Shown: in pieces, positions 15,621 through 21,658 of the stretch | Layout: each line of letters starts with the position of its first letter | Position numbering within the stretch: the first letter of the stretch is position 1 | Virus record (IMG/VR): IMGVR_UViG_3300043119_000116 | Location: 1 to 26,354 of that record | DNA length: 26,354 nt | Source: a virus | Reading direction: 5' to 3' (one strand) | The notes under the pieces: generated by a model | What the model saw: only the letters and a program-made list of their open reading frames with translations | Database searches by the model: none | What the model was told of the DNA's origin: nothing | Position numbers and translations under genes: made by a program

Positions 15621-15922
15621 TCGAACTTCGCAGTCTTGATTGCTACTGTTAATCGGTTGGCGAACTGGGTGACGAATGCTTCGTTCTTGTTAAGCTCGTG
15701 CTGTCCCATGTCCTCCAGTATGGCGTGTGTGACTTCGTGCCAGAAGGTGTCGGCCATCTCGTCCTTGGTGAACTTGCGTCCTGTGACGTTGCTGGCCTTG
15801 CCAAGGCGGATACAGCTCTCGGGATAGAACGTACGCCCCATGTCCTTGCGGTGGAGCATGGCTTCCACCACCTCCACGCTGTACCACTTTCTGCCCACAC
15901 GCATTCGTGTTGGTAACTTCAT
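15617..15922 (-). CDS. Small HExxH zinc metallopeptidase-like protein
   Basis: This 101-residue protein carries FWHEVTHAILEDM with H62, E63 and H66, and a downstream NEAFVTQFANRL in which E81 is a plausible third zinc ligand. This is the compact minimal-gluzincin layout found in phage relatives of ImmA/IrrE or SprT. Possible substrates are a regulator, as for ImmA, or protein stuck on DNA, as for SprT. The position, coupled to a nuclease by ATGA and 9 bp after the polymerase stop, slightly favours a DNA-linked role. The start has GGAG within GGAGAAGCA, a leader also used by the SNF2 gene and the 74-residue gene at 26261. There is no signal peptide or membrane segment. Confidence 0.75.
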   Translation of the reverse strand: MKLPTRMRVGRKWYSVEVVEAMLHRKDMGRTFYPESCIRLGKASNVTGRKFTKDEMADTFWHEVTHAILEDMGQHELNKNEAFVTQFANRLTVAIKTAKFE

Positions 15923-15931
15923 TGCTTCTCC

Positions 15932-17917
15932 TTAATTTTTAGCTAACCCATACCTACGGTGTGCACCACCGTCAGCGTCCAATGGAATGCCCGGCATGTA
16001 AGGCGGCTCCATAGTCATCTGTGCCAAGACCCAAGTCTTAGCTTCCGCTACTTCAGCGTCAGGAACCACAACGATCTGCTCGTCATGTACTGTCCCCGCC
16101 ACAAAGTATCTCTTTGCAGTACGCACCATCCCATCAGTCATCACGCATCTCGCTACGCCCTGCGTGACATTGTTGGTTATTTTTCCTGCATATATCTTAG
16201 TACGATCTGGCCCATATGTCCACTCTGTTTGATCTTTATTTGTAGCCGGATCTTTGAAGCGCCTGATGTTGAGGTCTGGATACAACAGCTTCATGCCGGA
16301 CGGCAGCTCAATCTCCCCCTTGCGGTACGTCAAACACTTGTGCTTGTACTCCTTGCCCTTGTACAGCGACTCGTGGATAAGCTCAGTGTTGAGGCTCCAG
16401 AAGTCAACCACAGGCGTGGCCGTTGCCCTGTACTTGTCGATGATGGCTTTGGCCGCGAGACAATGAATGACTAGCTCCTTGGTTGTACAGGTGTGCGGTA
16501 TGGATTGGAGCTTCTCAACGTTCACTTCCCAGTCGAGGAACTTCTTGGCGGCTTGTTGCGTGACCCCCAGTTTCTTTGCAAAGGCAAGGTCGTACCGCTG
16601 AGGCGGCGCCCCGAGGAACCCTGTAAGTAGTTGGGACGCAAAGGCAGCCCAACCGAGTCCATAGCCGCACCCAAGCAACGCGCTCTTTGCCGACTGCCGG
16701 AGATCAGGATGGGACTCTTTGGTGAGATTGGGGATGTTGAACATCTGCGCACCGAACGCGGCATAAGGGTCACCCCCAGCCCTGAAGATGTCAAGCATAT
16801 CTGTATAGTCAGAAAGCCACGCAAGGACTCGCGGCTCAATCTGTGACAGATCGCCCACGACGAGTTGGTGGCCAACGGGAGCCATAATCGCTTTGCGTAA
16901 GAACGAGCCTCGCTTGAGGTTCTGCATGTTGATGGCCGAGCCTTTCGACGCTGTCCAGCGGCCTGTCTGTGCACCGTAGTACGAAAGCGGAACTGGAAGC
17001 GAGCCACGTTGGCTGATGTCCAAGAAGCGCTGTGCACGGGTGCGCTCAGTGGTAGATTTAACCTTAAGACGCGCTTCACAAAGAAGGGCAACGTCCTCAC
17101 GTTCACCATTGAGTAGCGCTTGAAATAGGGCATCGTTTTTAGCGAGGGCGAGTGTCTCTTTCCCAGTCGTCTTACTTGTCTTGGTTGGCGGAACCACATT
17201 GAGTTTCTCAAGTAGTGCAGCAAACTGCGGGTTCGACGCCAGAGCAGTTTCGTCCACGCCGAGTTTCTGTAATAGGGCTTCACGTTTTTCCTTTTCGTCT
17301 AGTATGGCGTCGGTCAGCATGTTGGGGTCAAGCTCAAGGCATGCACGGGTGTACATCTTGAGGGTCATGTCGATGAGCCTGAGTTCTTTAGCGGGATACC
17401 CAACAGCCAAGCGGGTAAAGATTTGCTCGCACAGGTACACATCATGCGCACAGTACTCGGCTAGTTCTTTCTCCATGGCAGGGGTGAGTTCTGTGTAACC
17501 GTTGGTGTTGTACACAGCGTTGCCCTTGGGTGGCAGGCCGAAGTCCTGCGCCAGCTTCATCAATGAGTTTCCCACCTCGACGCCCCGTAGAGCACGACCC
17601 ATAGAAAGAGAATCAAAAATAAAGCATGGTCGCCAGTTACATATCCACTCCAGTATAGAAACATCGAACTGAGCGTTATGAGCCAGAACAGCAGTGGTCT
17701 TAGGATCATAGCAAGCAAGGATGCGCGGGAGCTCATCTCCTCTGTACCACTGGGTTGGCTTGTCTGATCCGTACTCATGGATGCAGGCTCCAAATGCTTT
17801 GAATCGTGGGTCACGTATGTACTCCTCGGTTGTCATCTTGCTCAGGGTGTAACCTTCCTTGGTGTCCCAGTAGGTCTCGAAGTCGATCGTGATGATCTGT
17901 TTATATGGGGCGCTCAC
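15932..17917 (-). CDS. polA: Family A DNA polymerase with 3'-5' exonuclease
   Basis: This 661-residue replicative polymerase is complete. The exonuclease domain has DFETYW (D12, E14), HNAQFD (N81, D85) and YCAHD (Y155, D159). The polymerase domain has motif A GDLSQIEPR (D356), motif B RQSAKSALLGCGYG (R407, K411, Y419) and motif C VHDE (H611, D612, E613). There is no 5' nuclease domain, as in T7 gp5. Aligned to E. coli Pol I, position 762 (Phe in E. coli) falls on L415, a variant linked in viral surveys to temperate or slower phages. The start is GTG at 17917, with GAGG upstream and a GTGA overlap with the 56-residue gene before it. The stretch between motifs B and C is long (about 190 residues). 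Confidence 0.95.
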   Translation of the reverse strand: MSAPYKQIITIDFETYWDTKEGYTLSKMTTEEYIRDPRFKAFGACIHEYGSDKPTQWYRGDELPRILACYDPKTTAVLAHNAQFDVSILEWICNWRPCFIFDSLSMGRALRGVEVGNSLMKLAQDFGLPPKGNAVYNTNGYTELTPAMEKELAEYCAHDVYLCEQIFTRLAVGYPAKELRLIDMTLKMYTRACLELDPNMLTDAILDEKEKREALLQKLGVDETALASNPQFAALLEKLNVVPPTKTSKTTGKETLALAKNDALFQALLNGEREDVALLCEARLKVKSTTERTRAQRFLDISQRGSLPVPLSYYGAQTGRWTASKGSAINMQNLKRGSFLRKAIMAPVGHQLVVGDLSQIEPRVLAWLSDYTDMLDIFRAGGDPYAAFGAQMFNIPNLTKESHPDLRQSAKSALLGCGYGLGWAAFASQLLTGFLGAPPQRYDLAFAKKLGVTQQAAKKFLDWEVNVEKLQSIPHTCTTKELVIHCLAAKAIIDKYRATATPVVDFWSLNTELIHESLYKGKEYKHKCLTYRKGEIELPSGMKLLYPDLNIRRFKDPATNKDQTEWTYGPDRTKIYAGKITNNVTQGVARCVMTDGMVRTAKRYFVAGTVHDEQIVVVPDAEVAEAKTWVLAQMTMEPPYMPGIPLDADGGAHRRYGLAKN

Positions 17918-18084
17918 GTAATTTCCTCAAATGTGGGGTGTTGTAATGCTCGTGCAAAAAAGTGTGCGCGTTCGTAAGCGTCGTCGCTATGAAATGAGGC
18001 TTCCCATTGCCAACGCAATTGATACCAGCGTTTGCTTTCAACATACCAGTAATTATGTGGATTAAATACAACTCGTATTCTCAT
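17914..18084 (-). CDS. 56-residue micro-ORF coupled to the polymerase gene
   Basis: From ATG 18084 the minus strand reads 56 codons to TGA 17916-17914. It fits exactly between its neighbours: its ATG overlaps the upstream stop (ATGA) and its stop overlaps the GTG start of the polymerase (GTGA). AGGAG lies about nine bases upstream of the ATG. The protein is rich in aromatic residues: MRIRVVFNPHNYWYVESK, then WYQLRWQWEASF, then a helix DDAYERAHFFARAL. It is soluble, without Cys, and I do not recognise it. The gapless fit makes it very likely expressed; translation through it should set polymerase output. Confidence 0.82.
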   Translation of the reverse strand: MRIRVVFNPHNYWYVESKRWYQLRWQWEASFHSDDAYERAHFFARALQHPTFEEIT

Positions 18085-18116
18085 GTGTTCTTCTCCTTTA
18101 GTTTTGCTTCAATGGC
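18081..18116 (-). repeat. RBS-tail cassette, copy 1
   Basis: This 36-bp segment matches the segment at 18534-18569 at 34 of 36 positions. It encodes the C-terminal AIEAKLKEKNT and stop of one gene, and in the same bases the AGGAGAAG ribosome binding site and ATG of the next gene, the 56-residue ORF before the polymerase. Confidence 0.8.
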
Positions 18117-18314
18117 GTTATAGAAACTACCCCAACCATCCATGTTGTGTTGTTTGTAAATCTCAAGCTGCTCATCATCAGTCAGACCCACCCACTCACG
18201 CTTGGGTGCGTACACATACGGCTGTCCCATGTCACGCAGTATCTGCTTGCCAAGGTTGCTGTTCTTCTCAACGTCGTTGAAGGCTTCGTCTTCTTCGGGT
18301 GTCCAGTCAGTCAT
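18081..18314 (-). CDS. Small acidic phage protein with WVGLTD motif and KLKEKNT tail
   Basis: This 77-residue protein starts at ATG 18314 with AAGGAG about nine bases upstream. It has an acidic N-terminus (MTDWTPEEDEAFNDVEK), a middle segment REWVGLTDDEQLEIYKQ, and the tail NAIEAKLKEKNT. Both the WVGLTD segment and the tail recur in the 91-residue gene two places upstream, and the tail again in the 35-residue gene. WVGLTDEE and AKLKEKN segments are familiar in small phage proteins, with no known function. The DNA for the tail includes the AAGGAG used by the next gene, whose ATG overlaps this stop. Confidence 0.8.
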   Translation of the reverse strand: MTDWTPEEDEAFNDVEKNSNLGKQILRDMGQPYVYAPKREWVGLTDDEQLEIYKQHNMDGWGSFYNAIEAKLKEKNT

Positions 18315-18537
18315 TTGTTTTGCTCCTTATTTTTAATCTGTTTTTGATGCGCTCCATAGGACGATGGTCAACATCAAACATATCAGCTTCTATCGCCAGT
18401 TCAAAAAGCTTAGGCCAACTACCTTCTTCAGAGAACCATCGGCGTATCGTTCTATCATCTACACCAATGAACCTGCCAACTTCCCGCTGACTAATGCCTT
18501 TATTGGAAAAGTATTGCCGTACCTCAGTTAACGTCAT
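18307..18537 (-). CDS. HTH DNA-binding regulator
   Basis: This 76-residue protein has a HTH at about 15-35 (ISQREVGRFIGVDDRTIRRWF), in which GVDDRTIRRW looks like the turn and recognition helix of Cro/C1 or plasmid-replication-type regulators. The rest is a short helical tail with a basic end (RIKNRLKIRSK). It starts at ATG 18537 inside the second copy of the RBS-tail cassette and overlaps the next gene by eight bases. A single compact HTH with no effector domain suggests a Cro-like phage switch or middle-gene regulator. The window does not show its target sites; the dyads at 26011 and 26326 are candidates. Confidence 0.8.
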   Translation of the reverse strand: MTLTEVRQYFSNKGISQREVGRFIGVDDRTIRRWFSEEGSWPKLFELAIEADMFDVDHRPMERIKNRLKIRSKTND

Positions 18538-18569
18538 GTGTTCTTCTCCTTGAGTTTGGCTTCAATGGC
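18534..18569 (-). repeat. RBS-tail cassette, copy 2
   Basis: This copy is 34/36 identical to the copy at 18081-18116. It encodes the AIEAKLKEKNT tail and stop of the 91-residue gene plus the ribosome binding site and ATG of the HTH gene. The identity extends beyond what a ribosome binding site needs, into the AIEA codons. Confidence 0.8.
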
Positions 18570-18809
18570 TTTGATAAGAGACTTAAGATCGCCTCCGTCC
18601 CAATCAATTTCATCTTCATCAGTCAGCCCTACCCAAGGGCGCTTCTGCTTGTCAAGCATCCATTGCATAGCTTCTAGCACCTTCTTTGCGGCCTCAGTCA
18701 CTTCAACACCCTCATTAACTTCAATGCGTCTGTCTGCTGTGATACGCATCACCCAACCATCCATCAATGTGTTGCTTGTAGTTTTAAATTCAATTGTGTT
18801 TGGTGTCAT
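18534..18809 (-). CDS. Small phage protein with WVGLTD motif and KLKEKNT tail
   Basis: This 91-residue protein has a beta-rich N-terminal half (IEFKTTSNTL, GWVMRITADRRIEVNEGV), a helix EAAKKVLEAMQWMLDK, then RPWVGLTDEDEIDWDGG and the tail KAIEAKLKEKNT. The second half is related to that of the 77-residue gene at 18081-18314, although the first halves differ, so the genes look like mosaics of a common end and exchanged beginnings. The ATG 18809 overlaps the stop of the 35-residue gene (ATGA) and lies within the third cassette copy. Function unknown. Confidence 0.8.
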   Translation of the reverse strand: MTPNTIEFKTTSNTLMDGWVMRITADRRIEVNEGVEVTEAAKKVLEAMQWMLDKQKRPWVGLTDEDEIDWDGGDLKSLIKAIEAKLKEKNT

Positions 18810-18832
18810 GTATTCTTCTCCTTGAGTTTGGC
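18806..18832 (-). repeat. RBS-tail cassette, copy 3 (short)
   Basis: Twenty-six of 27 bases match copy 2. It encodes AKLKEKNT and stop of the 35-residue membrane ORF and the ribosome binding site plus ATG of the 91-residue gene. Identity stops at the Ala codon, after which the upstream gene is unrelated. Confidence 0.75.
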
Positions 18833-18913
18833 AAAAACGTAATCAACAATGCGAACGCAAACCACAGCAAAAAGCCCAATGCCAACACCAACCATCAGTG
18901 ATTCAAAATTCAT
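18806..18913 (-). CDS. 35-residue single-span membrane micro-protein
   Basis: From ATG 18913 the minus strand reads 35 codons to TGA 18808-18806. GGGGGA lies seven bases upstream. It has a short N-terminus (MNFESL), one hydrophobic helix (about 7-20, MVGVGIGLFAVVCV), a charged turn RIVDY and the tail AKLKEKNT, so it should be a single-span inner-membrane protein with a basic end. Its start overlaps the upstream stop (ATGA) and its stop overlaps the next start (ATGA), so no base is spare. I cannot assign a role. It is short even for a holin or spanin component, and no endolysin is adjacent. Confidence 0.78.
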   Translation of the reverse strand: MNFESLMVGVGIGLFAVVCVRIVDYVFAKLKEKNT

Positions 18914-19248
18914 GCTTTCCCCCTTGCTCGGATGGCTTCTGCACAGGCTTCAGCCAAGTTGTAAGGCGTTCCATCATTTGTCTGCTCACACACCTTTGCA
19001 CACGCCTCACGCTCGGCTAAGATTGCATCATCAAGGCGCTGTTTAAACGCCCCAATAACCCAATCTACAAATATTTTCCCGCTTTCAGTAAGCTCGCCTT
19101 CAAAGTGCATCTTGCCTTCGTTAAAGTCAAACGAGCCAACTTCTTTGCCTTCTTTGTGAAAGTGCAACATATAGTTTGGGTGTGTATTTCCAACCAACAA
19201 GCCAACTTTACTTGTTGGGTAAATAATTTCAGTAGATTCTTGTGTCAT
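18910..19248 (-). CDS. Phage protein of unknown function with AEREACA motif
   Basis: This 112-residue protein starts at ATG 19248 with GGAG in AAGGAGAAGGT upstream. The N-terminal part is beta-rich (KVGLLVGNTHPNYMLHFHKE). A central segment GSFDFNEGKMHFEGELTESG is followed by a helix FVDWVIGAFKQRL. The end, AEREACAKVCEQ to AEAIRARG, is a common C-terminal element of small phage proteins; its two cysteines (ACAKVCEQ) plus another in AEACAEA could bind metal or just be buried. It is part of the overlapping small-gene chain. Function unknown. Confidence 0.8.
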   Translation of the reverse strand: MTQESTEIIYPTSKVGLLVGNTHPNYMLHFHKEGKEVGSFDFNEGKMHFEGELTESGKIFVDWVIGAFKQRLDDAILAEREACAKVCEQTNDGTPYNLAEACAEAIRARGKA

Positions 19249-19258
19249 ACCTTCTCCT

Positions 19259-19555
19259 TTAGTTAAAGTTTTCTTTTGGTGGTGCGTCTAACAGGTTTAG
19301 AAAGCCGAAAAAATCGTTTGCCGCCAGCATGAGCTGCGACGCCTCCATCTCGTTACAGTTTAGGGTAACGACTCCTGCCAGTTGATCTTCAGCGCGGCCA
19401 ACGATGACCACGCCCTGTGCCTTGCCTTCTCCGTAGCACATCACCAGTTTGTGGATCAGTAGCTTGAAGTGGGCTTGCTCTTCGTCTGACATGGCCGTCA
19501 CCCTGCTGTGTAGCTCCGCTTCAGACATCGAGCCGTCAAAGTCCTTGTATTTCAT
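19259..19555 (-). CDS. Phage protein of unknown function
   Basis: This 98-residue protein starts at ATG 19555; GGAG lies about 11 bases upstream, a loose spacing. It overlaps the end of the VRR-NUC gene by 20 bases. The first half is helical (SEAELHSRVTAMSDEEQAHF and LLIHKLVMCYGEGKA), followed by two strands (GVVIVGRAEDQLAGVVTLNC) and a helix with a Leu/Phe-rich end. The strand pair with acidic residues could form a small alpha/beta sandwich. I do not recognise it. Confidence 0.75.
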   Translation of the reverse strand: MKYKDFDGSMSEAELHSRVTAMSDEEQAHFKLLIHKLVMCYGEGKAQGVVIVGRAEDQLAGVVTLNCNEMEASQLMLAANDFFGFLNLLDAPPKENFN

Positions 19556-19847
19556 ATCGTTTGAGCTCCAGTAGTGTTTTCAGCTCATCGAGGTTGTGCT
19601 CACGGGCAATGAACACAGTGCCCCATGCATTGCGGATGGCGTCGAGTTCTCTGTCTTGAAGAGCTGTGGTCTGCCCTTTGCCTGCTTTGCACTCGATGGC
19701 GATGAAGTGTCCGTCCATGCAGCCAACGATGTCAGGTATACCCGCTCGGCCAAAACCATTAGCGGGGGGCATGAAGTGGTAGATTTTGAGTTCATCAAGT
19801 AGTTTCCGTACGTTTTTCTTTACAAGATTCTCAGGTGTCGAAGCCAT
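19536..19847 (-). CDS. VRR-NUC domain nuclease (PD-(D/E)XK fold)
   Basis: This 103-residue protein is read from ATG 19847, with GAGGGG six bases upstream; in-frame ATGs at 19874 and 19883 have weaker sites and lie deep in the neighbouring gene. It shows the compact VRR-NUC pattern: helix ENLVKKNVRKLLDE, then GRAGIPDIVGCMDG (33-46, D39), AIECKAGKGQTT (50-61, E52 and K54) and Q64. Such phage enzymes are structure-specific nucleases related to Holliday-junction resolvases. The protein is a stand-alone domain, the usual length in phages. With the Cas4-like and HNH proteins it makes four nuclease-type genes in this module. Confidence 0.87.
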   Translation of the reverse strand: MASTPENLVKKNVRKLLDELKIYHFMPPANGFGRAGIPDIVGCMDGHFIAIECKAGKGQTTALQDRELDAIRNAWGTVFIAREHNLDELKTLLELKRYEIQGL

Positions 19848-20097
19848 CGCGTCCCCTCGTTTGCGTTCTTCCATTCGCTTCAACGTACCTTGTCAGGTTG
19901 ACCTCTGGATGCCCAAAAGTTTTGCCATCGTTGGCGATCTCTCGGTTGAGTAACTCAAACGCTTTCAGTATGGTGCGCATGCCGTACAGATCAACTGTCT
20001 TCTGCACATCAGGCAACACAGCAGCGCTTGGGTCTGACGCCAGTATGAGGTACAAGAGCCGCAACGCGACCCAGTCTTTCTTCTTAAGATTTTCCAT
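19831..20097 (-). CDS. Small helical phage protein of unknown function
   Basis: This 88-residue protein is read from ATG 20097 with GAGGTG four to five bases upstream; the frame extends four more codons to a TTG without a better site. Helices dominate: KKKDWVALRLLYLILASD, VQKTVDLYGMRTILKAFELL, and a polar end (VNLTRYVEANGRTQTRG). The first helix is amphipathic rather than clearly membrane-spanning. It overlaps the DUF3310 gene by 14 bases and the VRR-NUC gene by 17. I do not recognise it. Confidence 0.75.
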   Translation of the reverse strand: MENLKKKDWVALRLLYLILASDPSAAVLPDVQKTVDLYGMRTILKAFELLNREIANDGKTFGHPEVNLTRYVEANGRTQTRGRDGFDT

Positions 20098-20395
20098 CTT
20101 GCACCTCAATCAGTTTGTCAAGGTAGTGACGCGCCTTCTTCAAGTCATCAAGGCCGCCCTTGTCTTTCCAGCGGGACACGTACTTTACAATGTTTCCTTC
20201 AAGGTAGCCGAGGTTGTTGTCCACAATGTAGTCCCATGGTTGGATGCTCTTGTTTTTGTAGTGAGTGCCTGCTACCTGTACATCATTGGCTTTAAGCGCT
20301 TCTAACTGCTTGCGCTGTTCTTGGATGATGGCCCTCGTGGCATCGTGAAACAAATCAAGGTCTAATTGATTCTCTGTTGGTATGGGTTTAGTCAT
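20084..20395 (-). CDS. DUF3310 protein (T7 gp1.7-like nucleotide kinase family)
   Basis: This 103-residue protein has an Asp/Glu/Gln-rich N-terminal helix region and the DUF3310 core at about 38-97: VAGTHYKNKSIQPWDYI, then LGYLEGNIVKYVSRWKDKGG, then DDLKKARHYLDKLIE. The core matches T7 gp1.7, reported to phosphorylate dGMP and dTMP, so a role in dNTP supply fits its place in a replication module. No Walker motif is present, as expected for that family. The start ATG overlaps the previous gene by eight bases, so translation is probably coupled. Confidence 0.85.
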   Translation of the reverse strand: MTKPIPTENQLDLDLFHDATRAIIQEQRKQLEALKANDVQVAGTHYKNKSIQPWDYIVDNNLGYLEGNIVKYVSRWKDKGGLDDLKKARHYLDKLIEVQDGKS

Positions 20396-20609
20396 TCTCT
20401 TCTCGCTTTCGTTTTAAAAATATAGCGTCTGCGGGGTGTTGCAAACGCTCAAGCTCGTTGTCGTAGAACTTCTTGGGCATGGGCGCTTTCTTCTCAAGCA
20501 ACTCACGCAACCAATCCAGTCCCCCTAGCTGTTGCAAAATCATCCACTGCCTGTCACTTAAACGTACGTATCGTACCTTTAGGGGGGCGGGGGGTTTTGG
20601 TCTTGGCAT
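20388..20609 (-). CDS. Small phage protein of unknown function
   Basis: This 73-residue protein is read from ATG 20609 because AAGGAG lies nine bases upstream. Earlier in-frame starts (20627, 20660) lack a site and increase the overlap with the neighbouring gene, which is 56 bases even so. It opens with a Pro/Lys-rich stretch (MPRPKPPAPLKVRYVRL), continues with a helix DRQWMILQQLGGLDWLRELL and ends with a basic KRKREEND. It may be a small nucleic-acid or protein adaptor, but nothing identifies it. Confidence 0.65.
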   Translation of the reverse strand: MPRPKPPAPLKVRYVRLSDRQWMILQQLGGLDWLRELLEKKAPMPKKFYDNELERLQHPADAIFLKRKREEND

Positions 20610-20814
20610 GTTCAAGTACTCCTTCATGCTTATTGGGTTGTCTTTCTTTGGCACGGGCAAACGTGCCGAACTGTTTGTAGCCTAGGCCTTCTTCGTTCTT
20701 GATCTGGTTGCTTGGGTTCTTTGCACGAAAGTAGGGGTCGGCCATGAAGATACTCGGCCTGTCTACTTGAGCAAGTTCTTCCCACGGGTTAAGCACCTTG
20801 GGTTTGTCGGTCAT
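20554..20814 (-). CDS. Small phage protein of unknown function
   Basis: This 86-residue protein starts at ATG 20814, overlapping the upstream stop (ATGA), with AGGAAGG upstream. It is hydrophilic and likely largely disordered: PWEELAQVDRPSIFMADPYF, then charged Lys/Asn/Pro-rich sequence to KTKTPRPPKGTIRTFK. There is no Cys and no membrane segment. Its 56-base overlap with the next gene is the longest same-strand overlap here. Both frames look protein-like, but one start could be misassigned. Confidence 0.65.
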   Translation of the reverse strand: MTDKPKVLNPWEELAQVDRPSIFMADPYFRAKNPSNQIKNEEGLGYKQFGTFARAKERQPNKHEGVLEHAKTKTPRPPKGTIRTFK

Positions 20815-21197
20815 ACACCTTCCTTTAATTGCGTCGCCAGCGATTCACACTCATCAATGCAGAAGTCCAGTGATCTAATCACATCACCTTCGAACCGCAA
20901 CGACAACGCGCTTATGCTTTTGTACTCGGGGGCCATCAACTCAGGGTCACGTGCATCGCCAAGGTGTGCGCAGTCATAGCCGAACCACCACAAGTCGTCA
21001 GCTTCAACAGGGTATTTGCCGTTGCCCCCTGCAAAGGTCAGGCCGCCATGTACATCAACGTCAGCATCATCATACGCAACGCCGTAAAGCTTATGCCCTA
21101 TCGGTATTGCCACGTACCCACAGCGGTGTCCCATGGGGGTAGCGCACACCACAGCGCGGTAGCCTGCCTTTGTTACCCAATCTTTTTCTGTAGTCAT
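20811..21197 (-). CDS. Conserved phage protein of unknown function
   Basis: This 128-residue protein has a recognisable conserved layout: HRCGYVAIPIGHKLYG (24-39), VDVHGGLTFAGG and WWFGYDCAHLGD, then a helical tail. Proteins with this His/Cys/Trp pattern occur in many phages, including actinobacteriophages, with no known function. The conserved His and Cys residues suggest a metal site or an enzyme. The start overlaps the glutaredoxin stop (ATGA), and its own stop overlaps the next start. Confidence 0.82.
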   Translation of the reverse strand: MTTEKDWVTKAGYRAVVCATPMGHRCGYVAIPIGHKLYGVAYDDADVDVHGGLTFAGGNGKYPVEADDLWWFGYDCAHLGDARDPELMAPEYKSISALSLRFEGDVIRSLDFCIDECESLATQLKEGV

Positions 21198-21445
21198 AGT
21201 GACACAGCCCCCAATTGTTTAAGCGCGGCTTGCAGTCCAGCCAAGCCACCCACGCGTTGGTCATTGAAGAATATCTGCGGCATCTGACGCGCATCAGGGA
21301 ACTCTTTGAGCAGGTTGGCAAGGCGGTCGCCCACCTCGACGTCCACATCCGAATACTTCAGCCCAAAGCTGTCCAATACCATCTTAGCTGTCGTACAGTT
21401 GGGGCAGTTGGCCTTGGTGTACATGGTGATGTTTATTTCTTTCAT
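21194..21445 (-). CDS. grx: Glutaredoxin
   Basis: This 83-residue thiol oxidoreductase has CPNC at 14-17 (YTKANCPNCTTAK), the cis-proline loop RQMPQIFF (P56) and the glutathione-binding GG (RVGGLAGL). The size is typical for a class I glutaredoxin such as T4 NrdC, which donates electrons to ribonucleotide reductase. No reductase gene is in the window, so it may serve a host or distant phage enzyme. The gene is coupled on both sides by ATGA overlaps, with GAGAG five bases before its ATG. Confidence 0.92.
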   Translation of the reverse strand: MKEINITMYTKANCPNCTTAKMVLDSFGLKYSDVDVEVGDRLANLLKEFPDARQMPQIFFNDQRVGGLAGLQAALKQLGAVSL

Positions 21446-21657
21446 TGTTCTCTCGCTTTCATCATTGCGTCTGCCAATTCATAGGCGGTATTTGCCAATG
21501 TGCTTTCTCCTACTAATCTCAGCACTTGGCCATCGGCCATCATTCCCTGCATAGCCTTAGCCGCAAAGTAGTCACGCAGGGTCATGCCTTTATTGCCCGT
21601 CACTGTTTTGCCATCGTCAACCATCCATGGAAATGCTGATGGGTTTTTATCTGACAT
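21442..21657 (-). CDS. Small conserved phage protein of unknown function
   Basis: This 71-residue protein is read from ATG 21657 with GGGGG five bases upstream; an in-frame TTG four codons earlier is less likely. The sequence is SAFPWMVDDGKTVTGNKGMT, then LRDYFAAKAMQGMM, then a helical AYELADAMMKAREQ. The GMTLRDYFAA segment is a very common signature of short phage proteins, with unknown role. It starts right after the winged-helix gene (one-base gap) and overlaps the glutaredoxin start (ATGA). Confidence 0.8.
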   Translation of the reverse strand: MSDKNPSAFPWMVDDGKTVTGNKGMTLRDYFAAKAMQGMMADGQVLRLVGESTLANTAYELADAMMKAREQ

Positions 21658-21658
21658 C

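Noticed and set aside
15959-16474. 171-codon rightward ORF opposite the polymerase 3' half
   Set aside because: It is antisense to polymerase motif C and flanking conserved sequence, without a ribosome binding site.
16522-17283. 253-codon leftward ORF in another frame of the polymerase gene
   Set aside because: It covers polymerase motifs A and B in the correct frame; its own residues are Arg/Ser/Pro-rich and lack any motif.
18806-18913. Holin assignment for the 35-residue membrane protein
   Set aside because: It has only one span, no adjacent endolysin or spanin, and sits among regulatory and replication genes.
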